DNA of 64,000 nucleotides, taken from Hevea brasiliensis. Its lineage: Eukaryota; Streptophyta; Magnoliopsida; Malpighiales; Euphorbiaceae. Both the position numbers and the translations under genes were made by a program. The stretch is from the NCBI RefSeq assembly GCF_030052815.1, contig NC_079505.1, forward strand, positions 76,407,054 to 76,471,053. Reading direction: 5' to 3'. Positions 1 through 11,469 of this stretch are shown in pieces (the first letter of the stretch is position 1; each line of letters starts with the position of its first letter). The notes beneath the pieces were generated by a model, which worked only from the letters and a program-made list of their open reading frames with translations, did not search any database and was not told the origin of the DNA.

Positions 1-980
1 TATGTAAAAGAGACGTAAAAGTAATAAAAATAAATTTATGAAATAAATGAATCCCTATATATTTATTAATATGGTTACTTATTAATTTTAGAATTATTAT
101 AAGAGACCATTTAGTTTTAGGAATACTTAGTTAATTTAAAATATTATACTTATTTTATTAATTTTGAATGTCAATAAAAAAAATTGCAATCAATATAAAA
201 CGAAAGTATATTGTCTATTATCTATAAGTATTGCCGAAAAAATCCTTAATTTTTATTATATTATTTACCATTATACTATTTTTTATATTTAATTTAATTT
301 TAAAATTTATCCTATAAAAAAATATAATAGTATTTAAATAAGATTTATAAATTTATTTTTTCATAAATAAAACTATAAAAAAAACTTAATTTTTTTTAAT
401 CTCCTATTTTTCATAAATAAAGCTGTAGAAAAAAATGTAATTTTTTTTTTATTTTTTATACTTTCACAATATTAATTTTTTTATGTTATTAAATTGATTA
501 TTTTTATATAGTAAATTATTTTGTTAATAGATAATTCATCATAAAAAAATATCAATATAAAAATTTAGATTATAATATTATATATAAAAAATAAAATAAA
601 AATTATATAAAAATTAACCACGAATACGTACAAAAATTAATATTTTAAAAAATATATTCGACGATGAAAAATAAAAACCTTGTTGTTTAAAGACTAAAGT
701 TAAACTTTTATTTCTTAAAAATTATTCAAGTATTCTTTTATTCAATTTTTAATATATTTTATTTTAAATCCCTAAGATTTAACAAAACCTACGTATTAGT
801 CTCTATATTTTTATAACTTATCTATTTAGTCTATGAAATTTTAATAAATAATTAATTTTATAATTAATAGTTGTTTTTTCAAATTAACTATATTAATTAT
901 GTTAAAAATTTTAATATGTAATTTACAAATTGTTATTCATAGTTTAGATGATATGTGGATTTTTATTTGCTTTTATAAAA
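1..980. other. AT-rich intergenic DNA
   Basis: Strongly AT-rich sequence with many short A and T runs. I see no coding region, RNA gene or clear transposon end in it. Confidence 0.6.
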
Positions 981-984
981 ATTA

Positions 985-1420
985 AAAAAATGGGGCTGGA
1001 TTTATGGCTAATTGGGCAGATATTCAATGCTTATGGCAAAGTTTTGAGCTCTTCTGGAAGGTCTAAAGGTGGCAAGGAGGATGGAAGGTTGAATGCAATA
1101 ACCTTTAAGTTGTGCCATTTGTGATAGGGGTGATCATCCTCCCAGTAACGCCTTGTCTTTGGTTTATTCTATCAAGTCTCTTCTGAATTAGGATTGAAGC
1201 ATTCAAATTAATCATATTTTGGGGGAGGCAAATTTTAATGCGGATTGACTAGTCAGTTTTGCTTCAGATTTTCCTCTAGTGTTCATGAGTTGCAGTAGCC
1301 TCCTCCCAATCTTTTGAATTGGATTTTTCATGATAAACGTGATATGTCTTATGGTAGGAGTTGTTCCTTGTAGTTCTTTCTTGGGCTTTGGCTCCCCTTT
1401 ATTAAAAAAAAAAAAAATTC
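985..1420 (+). mobile_element. 3' end of a truncated L1-type LINE
   Basis: A less AT-rich island ends in an A run at about 1407-1420. One frame near 1200-1290 reads INHILGEANFNAD, a stop, then LVSFASDFP. This resembles the HI.REAN..AD.LA end of the C-terminal RNase H domain found in plant L1-type LINEs. Stops interrupt the frame, so it is a dead 5'-truncated copy. The family call rests on this short motif plus the poly(A) tail. No target duplication was found. Confidence 0.5.
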
Positions 1421-1620
1421 AAACTACAACGCGCAAACGGTTTTTCTATTAATTTTAAGCTTAATTTATTTTGTGAAAAATAATTTGTCTGTGAAAAATA
1501 TTTTTTAATAAAAATATTTTGAGAAAAAATATTTAGTTATTATGCTGAAAAAAAAAGGAAATTAATAATTATTTTATAGACTTTGAAATACATTAGAAAA
1601 TGCTAATATTAAACTTTATG

Positions 1621-3745
1621 TGTGGGAATTATAATTAAGGTCAGATTAAATTTCAGGTTATTAAAGATGCTTACCTAAAGTTAGTCTTGTTAGTAGTATG
1701 CCCCTAGAGCATATCATTTTGTATATATCTTGTACATATCTTATTAATAAAAGGTAATTTCACTTTTCCGTTTACATAATATATTTATATGTAATTGAAA
1801 AAGTCCATTGATCTTTTGTTATAAATTCTATTCTTAAATTGTTAAGAATATGAATGAAAGTATTTTTAGCACAAAGTATAATAAATTGGTTCACAATCGA
1901 TGATACTTCACAAAGGACATGACTTATCCAGAAAAATTGTAATTATGTTTATTCCCAAGGTATTTATATGAGATATAAATAAGATGGAGTGGTTAGTCTC
2001 ATGCCACATAACAAACATGATAAACACTTATACATGATAAGTAGGCCAAACCAGTGACGCTTATGACAAGCACATGGAGTTTATTCTTGTCAATACATTG
2101 TCATATATCATATCAGTGCATATGATCTTTAGACCCAAGATAACACAGTTATCTTGTATATAGGTGGTTTGAGTTTGACACTGCTTTCATACTTATACTG
2201 TGTATGGATATATGGGCATGTGTTGACTCCTACTAGTTATATATGGAGATAGGTGTTGATCAAGATAGAATCTGTTACCCTAAGTAAATAGAGATAAAAT
2301 CCTATGTTTATTTAATTGTTCCTGATGTTTCAAGTTCCTGACCAGGATAGACAGATTTAATCAGAAAAGAAATTCTGTCAAGAAAATTTAATTAATCAAT
2401 AACTGAAATTAAAAGAGAACATAATGTTCATAGCAAATGGGGTTTGACATTAACCATGACTCCAGCTCGAATTGGGATTTTATAATGGAGAGATTCTAGT
2501 GTATGGTAACATATGATTAAAGGTTCATTTAAGGTATTCCTTATTACTGATTGGGTGGCCATGGCATACTATGCTAGGTGTCAACCATGATTTATGAGAT
2601 GCCAGAAATGATTTAGAGAAATTATTTACGGTAAGAAAGAGTTCTAATGATATTAAGAGTTAATATCATTTTTCATTGCCAATAAGTAATGAGTCTAGTA
2701 AGTCACACATCTACACAAGCTAATCACCATTTAAAATATAATTTAGTTGATTAATTAAAGAGTTTAATTAATTAATTAAAAAGGTTTGGTTTGCAATAAG
2801 ATTGCAAAGTCCTTAACATGACTTGAAACCAAATCTAGGTTATTGGATGTATAGTATAAATTAAATTTGTATTTAATTTAATTAAATATGAATTTAATTA
2901 TGAGAAATTAATTAATAGAGATTAATTATACTTTTAGGTTGAGAACTCAAATTAAAAAGTAAGGGCAAATTGGTCTTTTTTACATGGTGATATGTGGCAC
3001 ATGAGATGGTGACACATGGGACCATATGATCTTACCACTTGTCTTCCTATGATAGAAGACCACATATCATGATTTAAATAGAGCTTGACACTTGGCTTCA
3101 TAGGATTAAATCGAATAATAACAAGATGGGATCTTGTGATGACATGTGGCAAGGGAGTTAGGGTTTGACCTAAGTATATAAAGAAAAGTTATAAAGAAAA
3201 ATTAGCCACCTCTCTCTTTTCTCTTATGTTGGACAACAACATGCTCTCTTCCTCTCCTCTTCAATTTCTCAATTGATTCAAGGGAAAAACTTTGATTTCC
3301 TCTTGAATTAAAATTATTAGAAAGTGTTTCTAACTCTCAAAACATTCATACAACCTTCATAAAGCATAAACTCCATCTCAAAATTGGTTGACCAGGCTTG
3401 AGAAGCCAATCTAGGGGCTGTCATTGCAACTTTGGTGTGTGCTTATAGTGGAAAAACTAGAGGGACAACATTTGGGGTCCTAAGAACATCCTGGATTTGC
3501 ATCAATTGTGCATCAAGAGGTTAGTACCTAAAAATCTCTCTTTTAGTTAGGGTTTAATTGAATTAAATGTTAATTCACAATCTTTAATGACAAATGAAAT
3601 TTTAATGCATGCTAAAATATGTTTTGGTATGCAATTGGACATTGGAAATTGATTAGGATCATAAGACACTTGGTATGATGCATGTAACCTTAGAAATAAT
3701 TTTTAAAATTCAAGGTTCTAATGCCCTTTTTTCACGCTTTCACTC
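1621..3745 (+). mobile_element. probable solo LTR (copia-like), ends uncertain
   Basis: About 2.1 kb of moderately complex non-coding sequence sits between AT-rich flanks. It starts TGTGGGAATT and can be read to end in TTTCA. Near the 3' part there is a TATA-like tatataaag at about 3174, followed by a CT-rich stretch at 3205-3270. That layout is what an LTR U3/R boundary would show. No coding domain, primer site or clear 5-bp target duplication was found, so a solo LTR is an inference and the ends may be off by tens of bases. Confidence 0.4.
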
Positions 3746-4504
3746 CTTCAAGTCCCAATGCTCAGGGCTTTATATTCTACAGAATCAATCAAGATATCCC
3801 AGTAAGTCAAATTAAACTCTCAGAGACAGAGGGAGGTTAGGGCCAAGGGGGGGCATTGGGCTCCCTGAAATTTTAAAAATTTTTAGGGGTATAGTGACAA
3901 TTTTTTAAAAATAAATATTTTGTAAGATAATTTACACTTTAGTACTTAATATTTTATGAGGTATACAATTTAATCCATATATTATCAAAATCAAACAAAT
4001 TAGTTTCTAAATTTATAATCCATCAACAAAATACTTCATACCATATCGTTAAAGCGGGTTTTAATTCAAGGGCATAACTACTTGAATTATTTATGCCCCC
4101 CACAATTTCTAAAATTAAAAAATTACCCATATATTTAATGTATTTTTTTTAAATTACTGTTTACCCTCTATAATTTTTAAAATTACAATTTTAGTGTTTT
4201 TTTACAAAATTATTGTTTGTCCCTCCAATATTTTTTATCTTTGTGTAAATTCCATTCATAGTTTAATTTTGATATCTTAATATTTTATATTTTTATTTTA
4301 GTCCCTATAATTTATAAAAATTTTATTTGTTTCTTATTAATATTTATTCCTTCCCCTCAAATGATAGATTCTTAGTTGCACATCTGTTTCAATTGAAATA
4401 ATTAAATTTATTATTTTGATGAAACCAACAACTTAATCATTGTATTTTCAAAATCAAATAAGGTAGTTTCTCACTTTTTAAATTATATATATATATATAT
4501 ATAT
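3746..4504. repeat. degenerate intergenic repeat ending in an (AT)n tract
   Basis: AT-rich sequence contains repeated phrases of the type 'ccctataatttttaaaatt', typical of decayed LTR-derived plant repeats. It ends in an (AT)n microsatellite at about 4481-4504 that directly abuts the first caulimovirid base. No gene is seen. Confidence 0.45.
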
Positions 4505-4513
4505 GTGCATCCT

Positions 4514-4525
4514 TGGTATCAGAGC
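4514..4525 (+). promoter_or_regulatory. minus-strand primer binding site (tRNA-iMet)
   Basis: TGGTATCAGAGC is complementary to the 3' end of plant initiator tRNA-Met. It is the priming site used by caulimovirids and many LTR elements. It lies about 210 bases upstream of the movement protein start and near the left edge of the unit. Confidence 0.85.
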
Positions 4526-4735
4526 CTGGGGGGGGAAAGGTTCTATTTAAAATTTGGATTCACATTTAAATATTTTTGAGAGGTTGGTAAGATAATCTTA
4601 AGGTAGAGGTGTAAGCAGGCCTGGGTTGTAAGTCCCGTCTTTGTTAGTCGATTGAAGGCGTGTGTTTAGGGTAGTGATTCTTTTGGTGATTACCTCACTT
4701 AACTCAAAAGATCAACCTAGAAAAATTCTTCAAAT

Positions 4736-6164
4736 ATGAATCCTATTTTCTGTAGGACTGTTTTTTCTTCAAACTCTTCTACCTCGTCCTCTGAGTCGAG
4801 AAAGATAGTTAATAGTGAAGAAATTATAATTGAAGATTTTGAAAAATGTATAGATAATTGGGAAATTCCAAAAGTACAAAAGGATCAAATCTATCAGACT
4901 ACAAAACTTAATTTTTTCAAAACTAATTTCACAATCAAAACTGAAGAAAGAGATCTTCAGATTACAAAACCTTTTGAGACAATTTCTCTTCTGTCTCAAA
5001 AATCCTTACAAAAACATCGTGAAAAACATTACAAATACATCCACATAGGTTTAGTTCAAGTTGAAATTAAATCGCTTATAAAAGAAGAGTTGAACACCTC
5101 ATTCCTAGCAGTTATTAGAGATACCAGGTTCATAAACTTTCAGGACTCATTACTCAGTTCAATAGAGTCTAGCTTGTGTAGTGGACCAATATCTTTTGAT
5201 TGCTATCCAAATTTTACTGTTTCGTTAAACGACAGTAATATTACAAAATCCCTTGTCTTACAAATCCAAACCTACAATTACAAAATGCTTGATGGATCTA
5301 TTCCTCTCGCACTGATTTACAAAATCCATTACAAAGCTATAGTTTCTGCTTTTGCTACAAAACATAAGTTTTAGAGCAAAAGAGGAGAAACTTTGCTTTT
5401 ACAAACTGATCTTACAAAATCCAACACTGTAATCCCTAGATCTATCCAATGGAAGGATATAACCCTGTCAGAAGAATGGGTCTTAGAAGGTGCAGTAAAA
5501 CCAGAATCTTCAAAAATAGTTGAGCCAAACGTTCAACTAAGGCAAATAACCCAGTATGACGATGGAAGAGTCAGCCTTAGCTTTAACAGAAGCCTTAGGT
5601 TTTCAGATGATTCTTCAACATCCAGTACTGTAGACATAGGAAGAGTGTCTTGTATACCTTCTGTCATTAGTTTGCCTATTACAAAACCAATTGGAATACA
5701 AAATATTCAGCCTAGGTATTCTACCTCAGACTTACCTAGCTCTTCTAGGTTTTCTACTTCAGAAATACCTAGATCCACTTTACAAAACGTAGATTACTCT
5801 ACAAATGTCCCACATCCAGTTTATACAAATTTACAAAATGAGTCTGTTCAGGTTGAAACCCAAACAGAGTCAGAACCCTCTTCACCTACCTTTTCAGCCA
5901 TCATAGAAAATGTAAACCATGAACTTAATGTGCTTGAAAAAGAATTTAAAGTAAACAAATAATATTTGCATGATAATTTTTATTCTCCTAAAAATCATAA
6001 AAAGCAAATGTGGTTTTTTAAAAATTTCAATGATCAAAGGAAAGAAATTTAAAAGGGATATTATGACTTTATATACCAACATAAAGTTCATATTCTTTTC
6101 TTTGATTGGTTTAAAATGTATGCTAAACAATATGACATTTCATATCTGTTTTCCAAAATTCTAA
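4736..6164 (+). pseudogene. caulimovirid movement protein region, broken
   Basis: The frame opens with MNPIFCRTVFSS at 4736 and runs to a stop at 5374. It continues in register at 5393-5962 and then, after a further stop, in pieces to about 6160. The same protein is encoded in the minus unit (15864 to 14294), with matching blocks such as the SFDCYPNF and RSIQWKDITLSEEWVLEGAV stretches. The position directly after the primer site and leader, and the length, fit the 30K-superfamily movement protein of caulimovirids, which carries virus through plasmodesmata. The family call is by order and general resemblance. At least two in-frame stops make it non-functional as a single protein. Confidence 0.65.
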
Positions 6165-6844
6165 AAACTTTCAAAAAATCAAATCCAGTTTCAAAACCCT
6201 CTCAAATTACAAAATCAAATCAAAAAGAGTCTCAAGACAACCGAGCTAAGTTTATACAAGCCCTAAAGGATTTGCAAGCTAGGTTAGAAGCCTCAACTTC
6301 TACTCTAGTTCCAAATAAAGAGCTTGAAACTCCTCACGACAAGAATTCAAAACAACAGGTACTAAAGGAACAGAACCCTCAAGAAACCTTTAAATTACAA
6401 AAAGAACCTCTTCCAAAAACAATCCCAGAATTACAAACAGAAAGTGAGTTCAAAATTTCTGAATTCACTAACAAGAATGAACCCTTACAAAAAGAAGAAC
6501 TAGTTATTCAAACTTTGAGTACTAATTCTTCAAATTCCTCTTCAAACTCTAACCAGAAGTCTAAAGAAAATATGCCTTTACAAAATGATAGATTAGTCAC
6601 TAATTCATTCAATTCAGACTCTGAAATTGAATCTGAAGAAAATATAAAAAATGTCAACATGCCTTTAAAAAATCAAGAATTAGTCTTAGATGTTTTAAAG
6701 CATGAAGAAAATTCTAAAGTTCAAAAAGAATTACAAAACCCTTCTATTCTACCTTCTGTGGAAAAACCCACGAATGGCCTTACAACCATAACAGGTAGAA
6801 AGAAACCTCCAAAACAATTCAAAACTCTAGTCCAAAGCCTCTAA
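6116..6844 (+). pseudogene. low-complexity linker ORF in the place of the capsid domain
   Basis: An open 242-codon stretch starts with a block shared with the minus unit (MYAKQYDISYLFSK versus MYAKKHNISYSFSK) and ends with another shared block (QNPSILPSVEK.. TGRKKPPKQ). Between them the minus unit carries ~1.7 kb with capsid-like and zinc-knuckle sequence. Here there are only about 500 bases rich in Asn, Ser, Gln, Lys and Glu. The frame stays open across the whole join. It may be an in-frame deletion product or a distinct component without capsid. No function can be assigned. Confidence 0.55.
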
Positions 6845-7524
6845 AAAGAAATAAAAATCACTAAGAATGAGCTTAAATAGCTTAAAGAAAAACAGACACA
6901 GGACTCAAAAGCAATCCAGCTTTTGCTTTCAAAACCCTAGGAAGAATCTGAGAAAAATAAAGAAAATAGTTTGGAAATTCAAAAACCTCTAGAAGATTTT
7001 CTTTTCATCCTCAACCAAATTACTTCCAGAAAATATTTTATTTTGTATTTTCAAAAGATTTCAAAATTAATACAATTATCTTATTCGATACATGAGCATA
7101 TTTGAACTGCATTAAAGAATGAATTGTTCCAAAGAAATTTTATCAAAAAACCACTGAAAAACTTTCAGTAACAAATAATTCGAAAATGGTTGTTAGCTAT
7201 AAGACAGAAGCCTCCATAGCTATTGGTGATTTTCTTTTCAAAATCTCATTCGTAATTGGCCAAGATATTCATCATAGTGTAATCTTAGGGAATCCTTTTA
7301 TTAACTTGATAACTCCCTACAAGGTTAACGATGATAATATCTCCTTCAAAACTACAAAACAAGCTCTTGTTTTCTCTTTCGTTATAAAACCAAAAACAAT
7401 AAATCTCAATATTATAAAAGCTTGTTCTATTTATAATAATAAGATTAATGTTTCGATAGAGAGAAAAAAGCAACACTTGTTGTATTTACAACAAGATGTT
7501 TCTTTAATAAGAATTGAAAAATAA
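6845..7524 (+). pseudogene. aspartic protease domain remnant
   Basis: Follows the linker after several stops. The catalytic triplet expected as D-T-G reads Asp-Thr-stop, with TGA at 7093-7095, followed by AYLNCIKE. Downstream, 7186-7524 is open and encodes ..HHSVILGNPFINLI.., matching the minus unit at 11990-11690. The retroviral-type aspartic protease would process the polyprotein. This copy is inactive because of the stop in the active site. Confidence 0.7.
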
Positions 7525-7560
7525 TTACCAAATGATTTGGTGAAAAATAAAATTTCTGAT

Positions 7561-8527
7561 TTCAAAACCCAAATTGAAAAAGAAATTTGTTCTGATTTAC
7601 CAAATGCCTTTTGGAATCTAAAACAACATATGGTAGATTTACCATATGAAAATAATTTTGATGAAAAATAGATACCTACAAAAGCCAGACTAATCCAGAT
7701 GACTACTGAACTAGAACAACATTGTCGATCAAAAATTTTGGATTTAAAGAAAAAAGGTTTAATTACAGAATCTAGATCTCCTAGGGGTTGTGCAGCTTTT
7801 TATGTAAATAAAAATTAAGAAATATAAAGAGGCACTCCTAGATTAGTAATTAATTACAAACATCTGAATAAAGCTTTGAAATGAATCAGGTATCCAATTC
7901 AAAAAAAAAAAAGATCTTTTACAAAAACTTCATTCTGCATTTGTATTTTCCAAATTTGATATGAAATCAGGATTTTGGCAAATATAAATTGATCCAAAAG
8001 ATAGATAGAAAACCACATTCACAATTCCTTTTAGACAGTATGAGTGAAAAGTCATATCTTTTGGCTTGAAAAATACCCCATCAGAATTCCACAGAATTAT
8101 GAATAAAATCTTTAATCCATATTCAAAATTTTGCATAGTCTATATAGAAGATGTTCTTGTGTTCTCAGAGTCAATTGAACAACACTTCAAATACTTAAGA
8201 ACATTCTTCTCTATTACAAGACGAAATGGTCTTGCCATTTCAAAATCAAAGATTTCTCTCTTCCAAACTAGGGTTAGGTTTCTAGGCCATTACATATCCC
8301 AAGGAACCATTACTCCAATAGAGAGAAGTTTAGAATTTTCAAACAAATTTCCTGATAAAATCTTGGATAAAACCCAGCTACAAAGATTCTTAGGTAGCTT
8401 GAATTATGTCTTAGAATTTTGTCCAAATATTAACCATCTAGCAAAACCCTTGCATGATAGGTTAAAGAAAAACCCTGTTCCATGGACAAATCATCACACT
8501 GAAGTGATCTGTCACATTAAACAATAG
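7561..8527 (+). pseudogene. reverse transcriptase domain, decayed
   Basis: RT-like sequence starts about 7600 (NAFWNLKQH.. , later RLIQMTTELEQHCRSKILDLKKKGLI). It continues through a ..GTPRLVINYKHLNKAL.. finger block and a ..FSKFDMKSGFWQI.. block, and reaches the catalytic motif at 8141-8152, which reads YIED rather than the usual Y-x-D-D. Thumb and connection sequence (FLGHYISQGTI.., LQRFLGSLNYV) follow. The stretch to 8066 has several in-frame stops, while 8066-8527 is open. It copied pregenomic RNA into DNA in the ancestor. The D-to-E change and the stops argue it is dead. This domain is missing from the minus unit. Confidence 0.85.
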
Positions 8528-8545
8528 GTCCAAACTATTCCTTGT

Positions 8546-8949
8546 TTGCATTTAGCGGATCCATTAGCCCCTAAGGTAGTCGAAACAGACGCCTCAGAGT
8601 TAGGTTATGGTGGAATCTTAAAACAGATTCAAAACGGAAAAGAACAAATAGTTCAATTCCATTTTGCACATTGGAATGATTATCAAAAGAAATACTCTAC
8701 CATCAAAAAAGAGATTCTTGCAATTATCATGTATATACAAAAATTTCAAAGTGATTTATTAAATAAAAATTTTTTGCTTAGAATTGATTGCAAATCAGTC
8801 AAAGAAGTTTTGCAAAAATATGTTCAAAATCTTGCATCCAAATAGATTTTTGCATGATGGTAAGCAATTTTAAGTATTTTTTATTTTGAAATTGAATTTA
8901 TAAAAGGAGATACAAATTTTATTACAGACTTTCTAACCAGAGAGTTTCT
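8546..8949 (+). pseudogene. RNase H domain
   Basis: Follows RT after one stop at 8526. Visible are the first acidic site in VETDASELGYGG, the glutamate in the KYSTIKKEILAI block and the aspartate in LLRIDCKS. The domain tail (FEIEFIKGDTNFITDFLTRE) lies at about 8886-8945 after a short gap with a stop. RNase H removes RNA from the RNA:DNA hybrid in reverse transcription. Catalytic acids look kept but the frame is interrupted. Confidence 0.8.
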
Positions 8950-10390
8950 TCAAAATAGGCCAATGCCTAGAAAGAAAAATACCAAGGCTGAAGTTTCAGC
9001 CTCTACAAAACCAAACCTTATAAAACTAGCCATCTCTTCTGCAAAGCCTATACAAACTTGGGCAAACATAGCCGAAGCAGAAGAAGAAGAAGATCATACA
9101 AAATATATTGAGTCTTAGGCTCCAGAGACTGACAGCCAGATTCAGAAATGGATAGAATCACTATCCAAATCTCCTGAAGTTCTTCAGACCTTATAAAACA
9201 TTACCCAGAAAGGTAAATCTACAAAACCTATTTCCAAAACCCTTTGGAAAGGAGAATCTTCCTCCCAAAAACCCTTTCTCAAAATATTTCTCAACCAAAT
9301 GAGATTTTACAAATCGAATTCCAAAATAGTCTTTCCCAACCAAATTCTTCTCAAATAATTTTGTCCTAAACAAAATTAAAAAAGAAGTCTTCACAATGGA
9401 TTACAAAAACACATTTTCAAAATGTTTTGATTATAAAGGATGAATTTTTACACCAAGATACCTCTATAGCAATTTCAAAAGCTTTTCTAAAAGAATGGCA
9501 TTACAAATTATGGGATCTTACCAAGACCCAATCCTACTACTATGCAATCATTGAATTCACTGGCTCAGCAAAATTCAAACATTTTTACTTAAAAGAAAAC
9601 CATGCTGATCCGGCTTATTCAACTTGCCACATCCAAAACGTCCTTAATCCTTCTGATTGGGGGTAAGAACTTACAAAACCAAAAATTTTCCCATTATCAT
9701 TTCAAAAGAGGATTGACCATTGCCAACATTTCAATTACTGGGATTACTAAGAGGCATGGTACAATACCTTTCTCATACAAAATCATAAGAATAGTCATTC
9801 ATGGCTGTTCTATTTTCAAAAAACATTTGATCCTTCCAAAACCCCTTCATGGTTTGCTCAATGGTGAAAGTATTTTGATCACTACCTAAAATTCTTACAC
9901 CAGAAATCTCAGAGAGTTTAAACATTTTCAAAACCTATTACAAACCCTCATCCAAAGAGAAAAGGTTTCCGCATCTTCTCTTTTTTTCTTCAAAATTCTT
10001 TTTTCCTTGGGTTCTCATATGGTTTTTTGAATTTTGACCCCAATATGGATTGAACTCTATTACTAGAAGATTCAAGGTCAAATGATGAGACTCATTCAAT
10101 GTCCCCGAAGTAATTACAAATCAAGGAATAAAAGATTGGTTTAAGGGAAAAAACCTCTTGCCAAAAAATCCAGTACAAAACCAGTTGTTTTTTGCCCAAC
10201 GATCACATGATGTGGCTAGATTGGTGGGGGCTAAAAATGATGAAGAATATTTTGCAATAATGCAACAGTTATTGCAAAACAGAGAAAATTCCTCTACAGC
10301 CGATTCTGATTCAGAACCCATAATGGATTTGGGAGATGATAATGAAGAAGGTTGTGGTACCTTCTCACAGGCACCAAATCTCTTGTAAAA
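8950..10390 (+). pseudogene. C-terminal polyprotein region and small acidic ORF
   Basis: Downstream of RNase H there is a basic, Ala/Ser/Lys-rich stretch (to about 9115). Next come blocks in shifting frames at 9427-9666 (..EFTGSAKFKHFYLKENHADPAYSTCHIQ..) and 9602-9889. A short ORF at 10158-10388 is acidic near its end (SDSEPIMDLGDDNEE). Stops and frame changes show decay. The product is unknown to me. This region is not shared with the 3' ORF of the minus unit (16832-17514), although the intergenic sequence that follows is shared. Confidence 0.5.
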
Positions 10391-10539
10391 AAAAAAAAAA
10401 GAAATAAAGAAAGAAAGAAAAGACCGACAAAAGAAATTTATGACGGCAAAATTATCCATTTTTATTCTTTATTTTCTTGTTTATTTTTGTTTTTACTCTG
10501 CATTGTAATTATTTTTGCACTTTTTTTTTTAAAAAACTA

Positions 10540-10746
10540 GACAGGATACTATTCACTTATCACTGTTCACTTTTACTGTTCACATGTGAAAACAACAAGA
10601 ACCCGATAGGAAGAACTGTTTAAGTACTGTTCACCTAACAGGAAGAACTGTTCAAGTACTGTTCACACATGAAAAAGTCAAGTGGCAGACAATGTTTAAA
10701 AATTCACAAAATTACAAACCTGCTCCTGATCACTTCTATATAAGGA
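10540..10746 (+). promoter_or_regulatory. caulimovirid promoter with repeated ACTGTTCAC boxes and TATA
   Basis: Four exact ACTGTTCAC copies (10562, 10575, 10626, 10658) and one variant (ACTATTCAC at 10548) lie upstream of a TATA box, tctatataagg, at 10736-10746. Transcription would begin about 30 bases downstream, giving a pregenomic RNA with a long leader. The arrangement mirrors caulimovirid 35S-type promoters with repeated upstream activator boxes. Activity in the host is unknown. Confidence 0.65.
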
Positions 10747-11147
10747 GGCACCCATTCAAGGCAAATCAAGCTTCCATTTAGGACTTTCCTTCAAGCTTCT
10801 CCCTTTCAAGCTTCTTCCTTTCAAGCTTCTCAAGCCGAGAGAATCCGAAGAAGGTCCTGAAGGAGTTTCACCCGAGGCATCGAAGGAAGGAAGAATGCCG
10901 TCCATCCCTGCCCTACCTCTGCCTTACCTACAAAACCTACAAACCCTGTAATCTCCTTGTAGTAGATCTTAGGAAGCTCATGTGCTGAGCAACCTTTGTA
11001 CATTCTACCTGGAATTACATCTCCAAAACCTTGTACAAAACTTACAAATTTTATAAAATTTTGAAGTAAGTTCTTTAAATCTCTTTATAAAATTACAAAT
11101 CTTTATTTATTTTGCATGCATATGCCCGGTTTAACCGCCTAATCGGC

Positions 11148-11189
<42 letters not shown>

Positions 11190-11469
11190 TCATAACAGAC
11201 TGGCCCTGTCGCCTATTGAGTATATATATATATATATATATTTCATTTCATATTTAAATTTCATATATATGTGTATATATTCATAACGGACTGGCTCTGC
11301 CACCTATATATATATATATATATATTTCATATTTAATTTTCATCTTTATTTTTCATTTTTTAAGATTTCCTTTTCTTGTACATTTTGTTTATTTCTTTAA
11401 TTATTTATATATTGTTTAAGATTTAGATTGTAGTTTATTCCCTGTTAGCTCATCCCCCTTTCGATCCCG
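10747..11469 (+). other. caulimovirid RNA leader / intergenic region
   Basis: Begins with a CT-rich stretch holding four tandem ttcaagctt(c/t) repeats (about 10765-10833). Non-coding sequence with (AT)n and (TG)n tracts follows (about 11145-11190, 11220-11242, 11305-11325). A repeated phrase, 'cataac(a/g)gactggc', lies between the tracts. Leaders of this family are long and structured. The next unit boundary is at the primer site near 11470. Confidence 0.6.

Noticed and set aside
2952..3152. 66-codon minus-strand ORF
   Set aside because: Lies in the probable solo LTR, with no recognisable domain.
10158..10388. Small acidic ORF as a host gene
   Set aside because: It sits between viral RNase H downstream sequence and the viral promoter, and its flanks are viral in both units.
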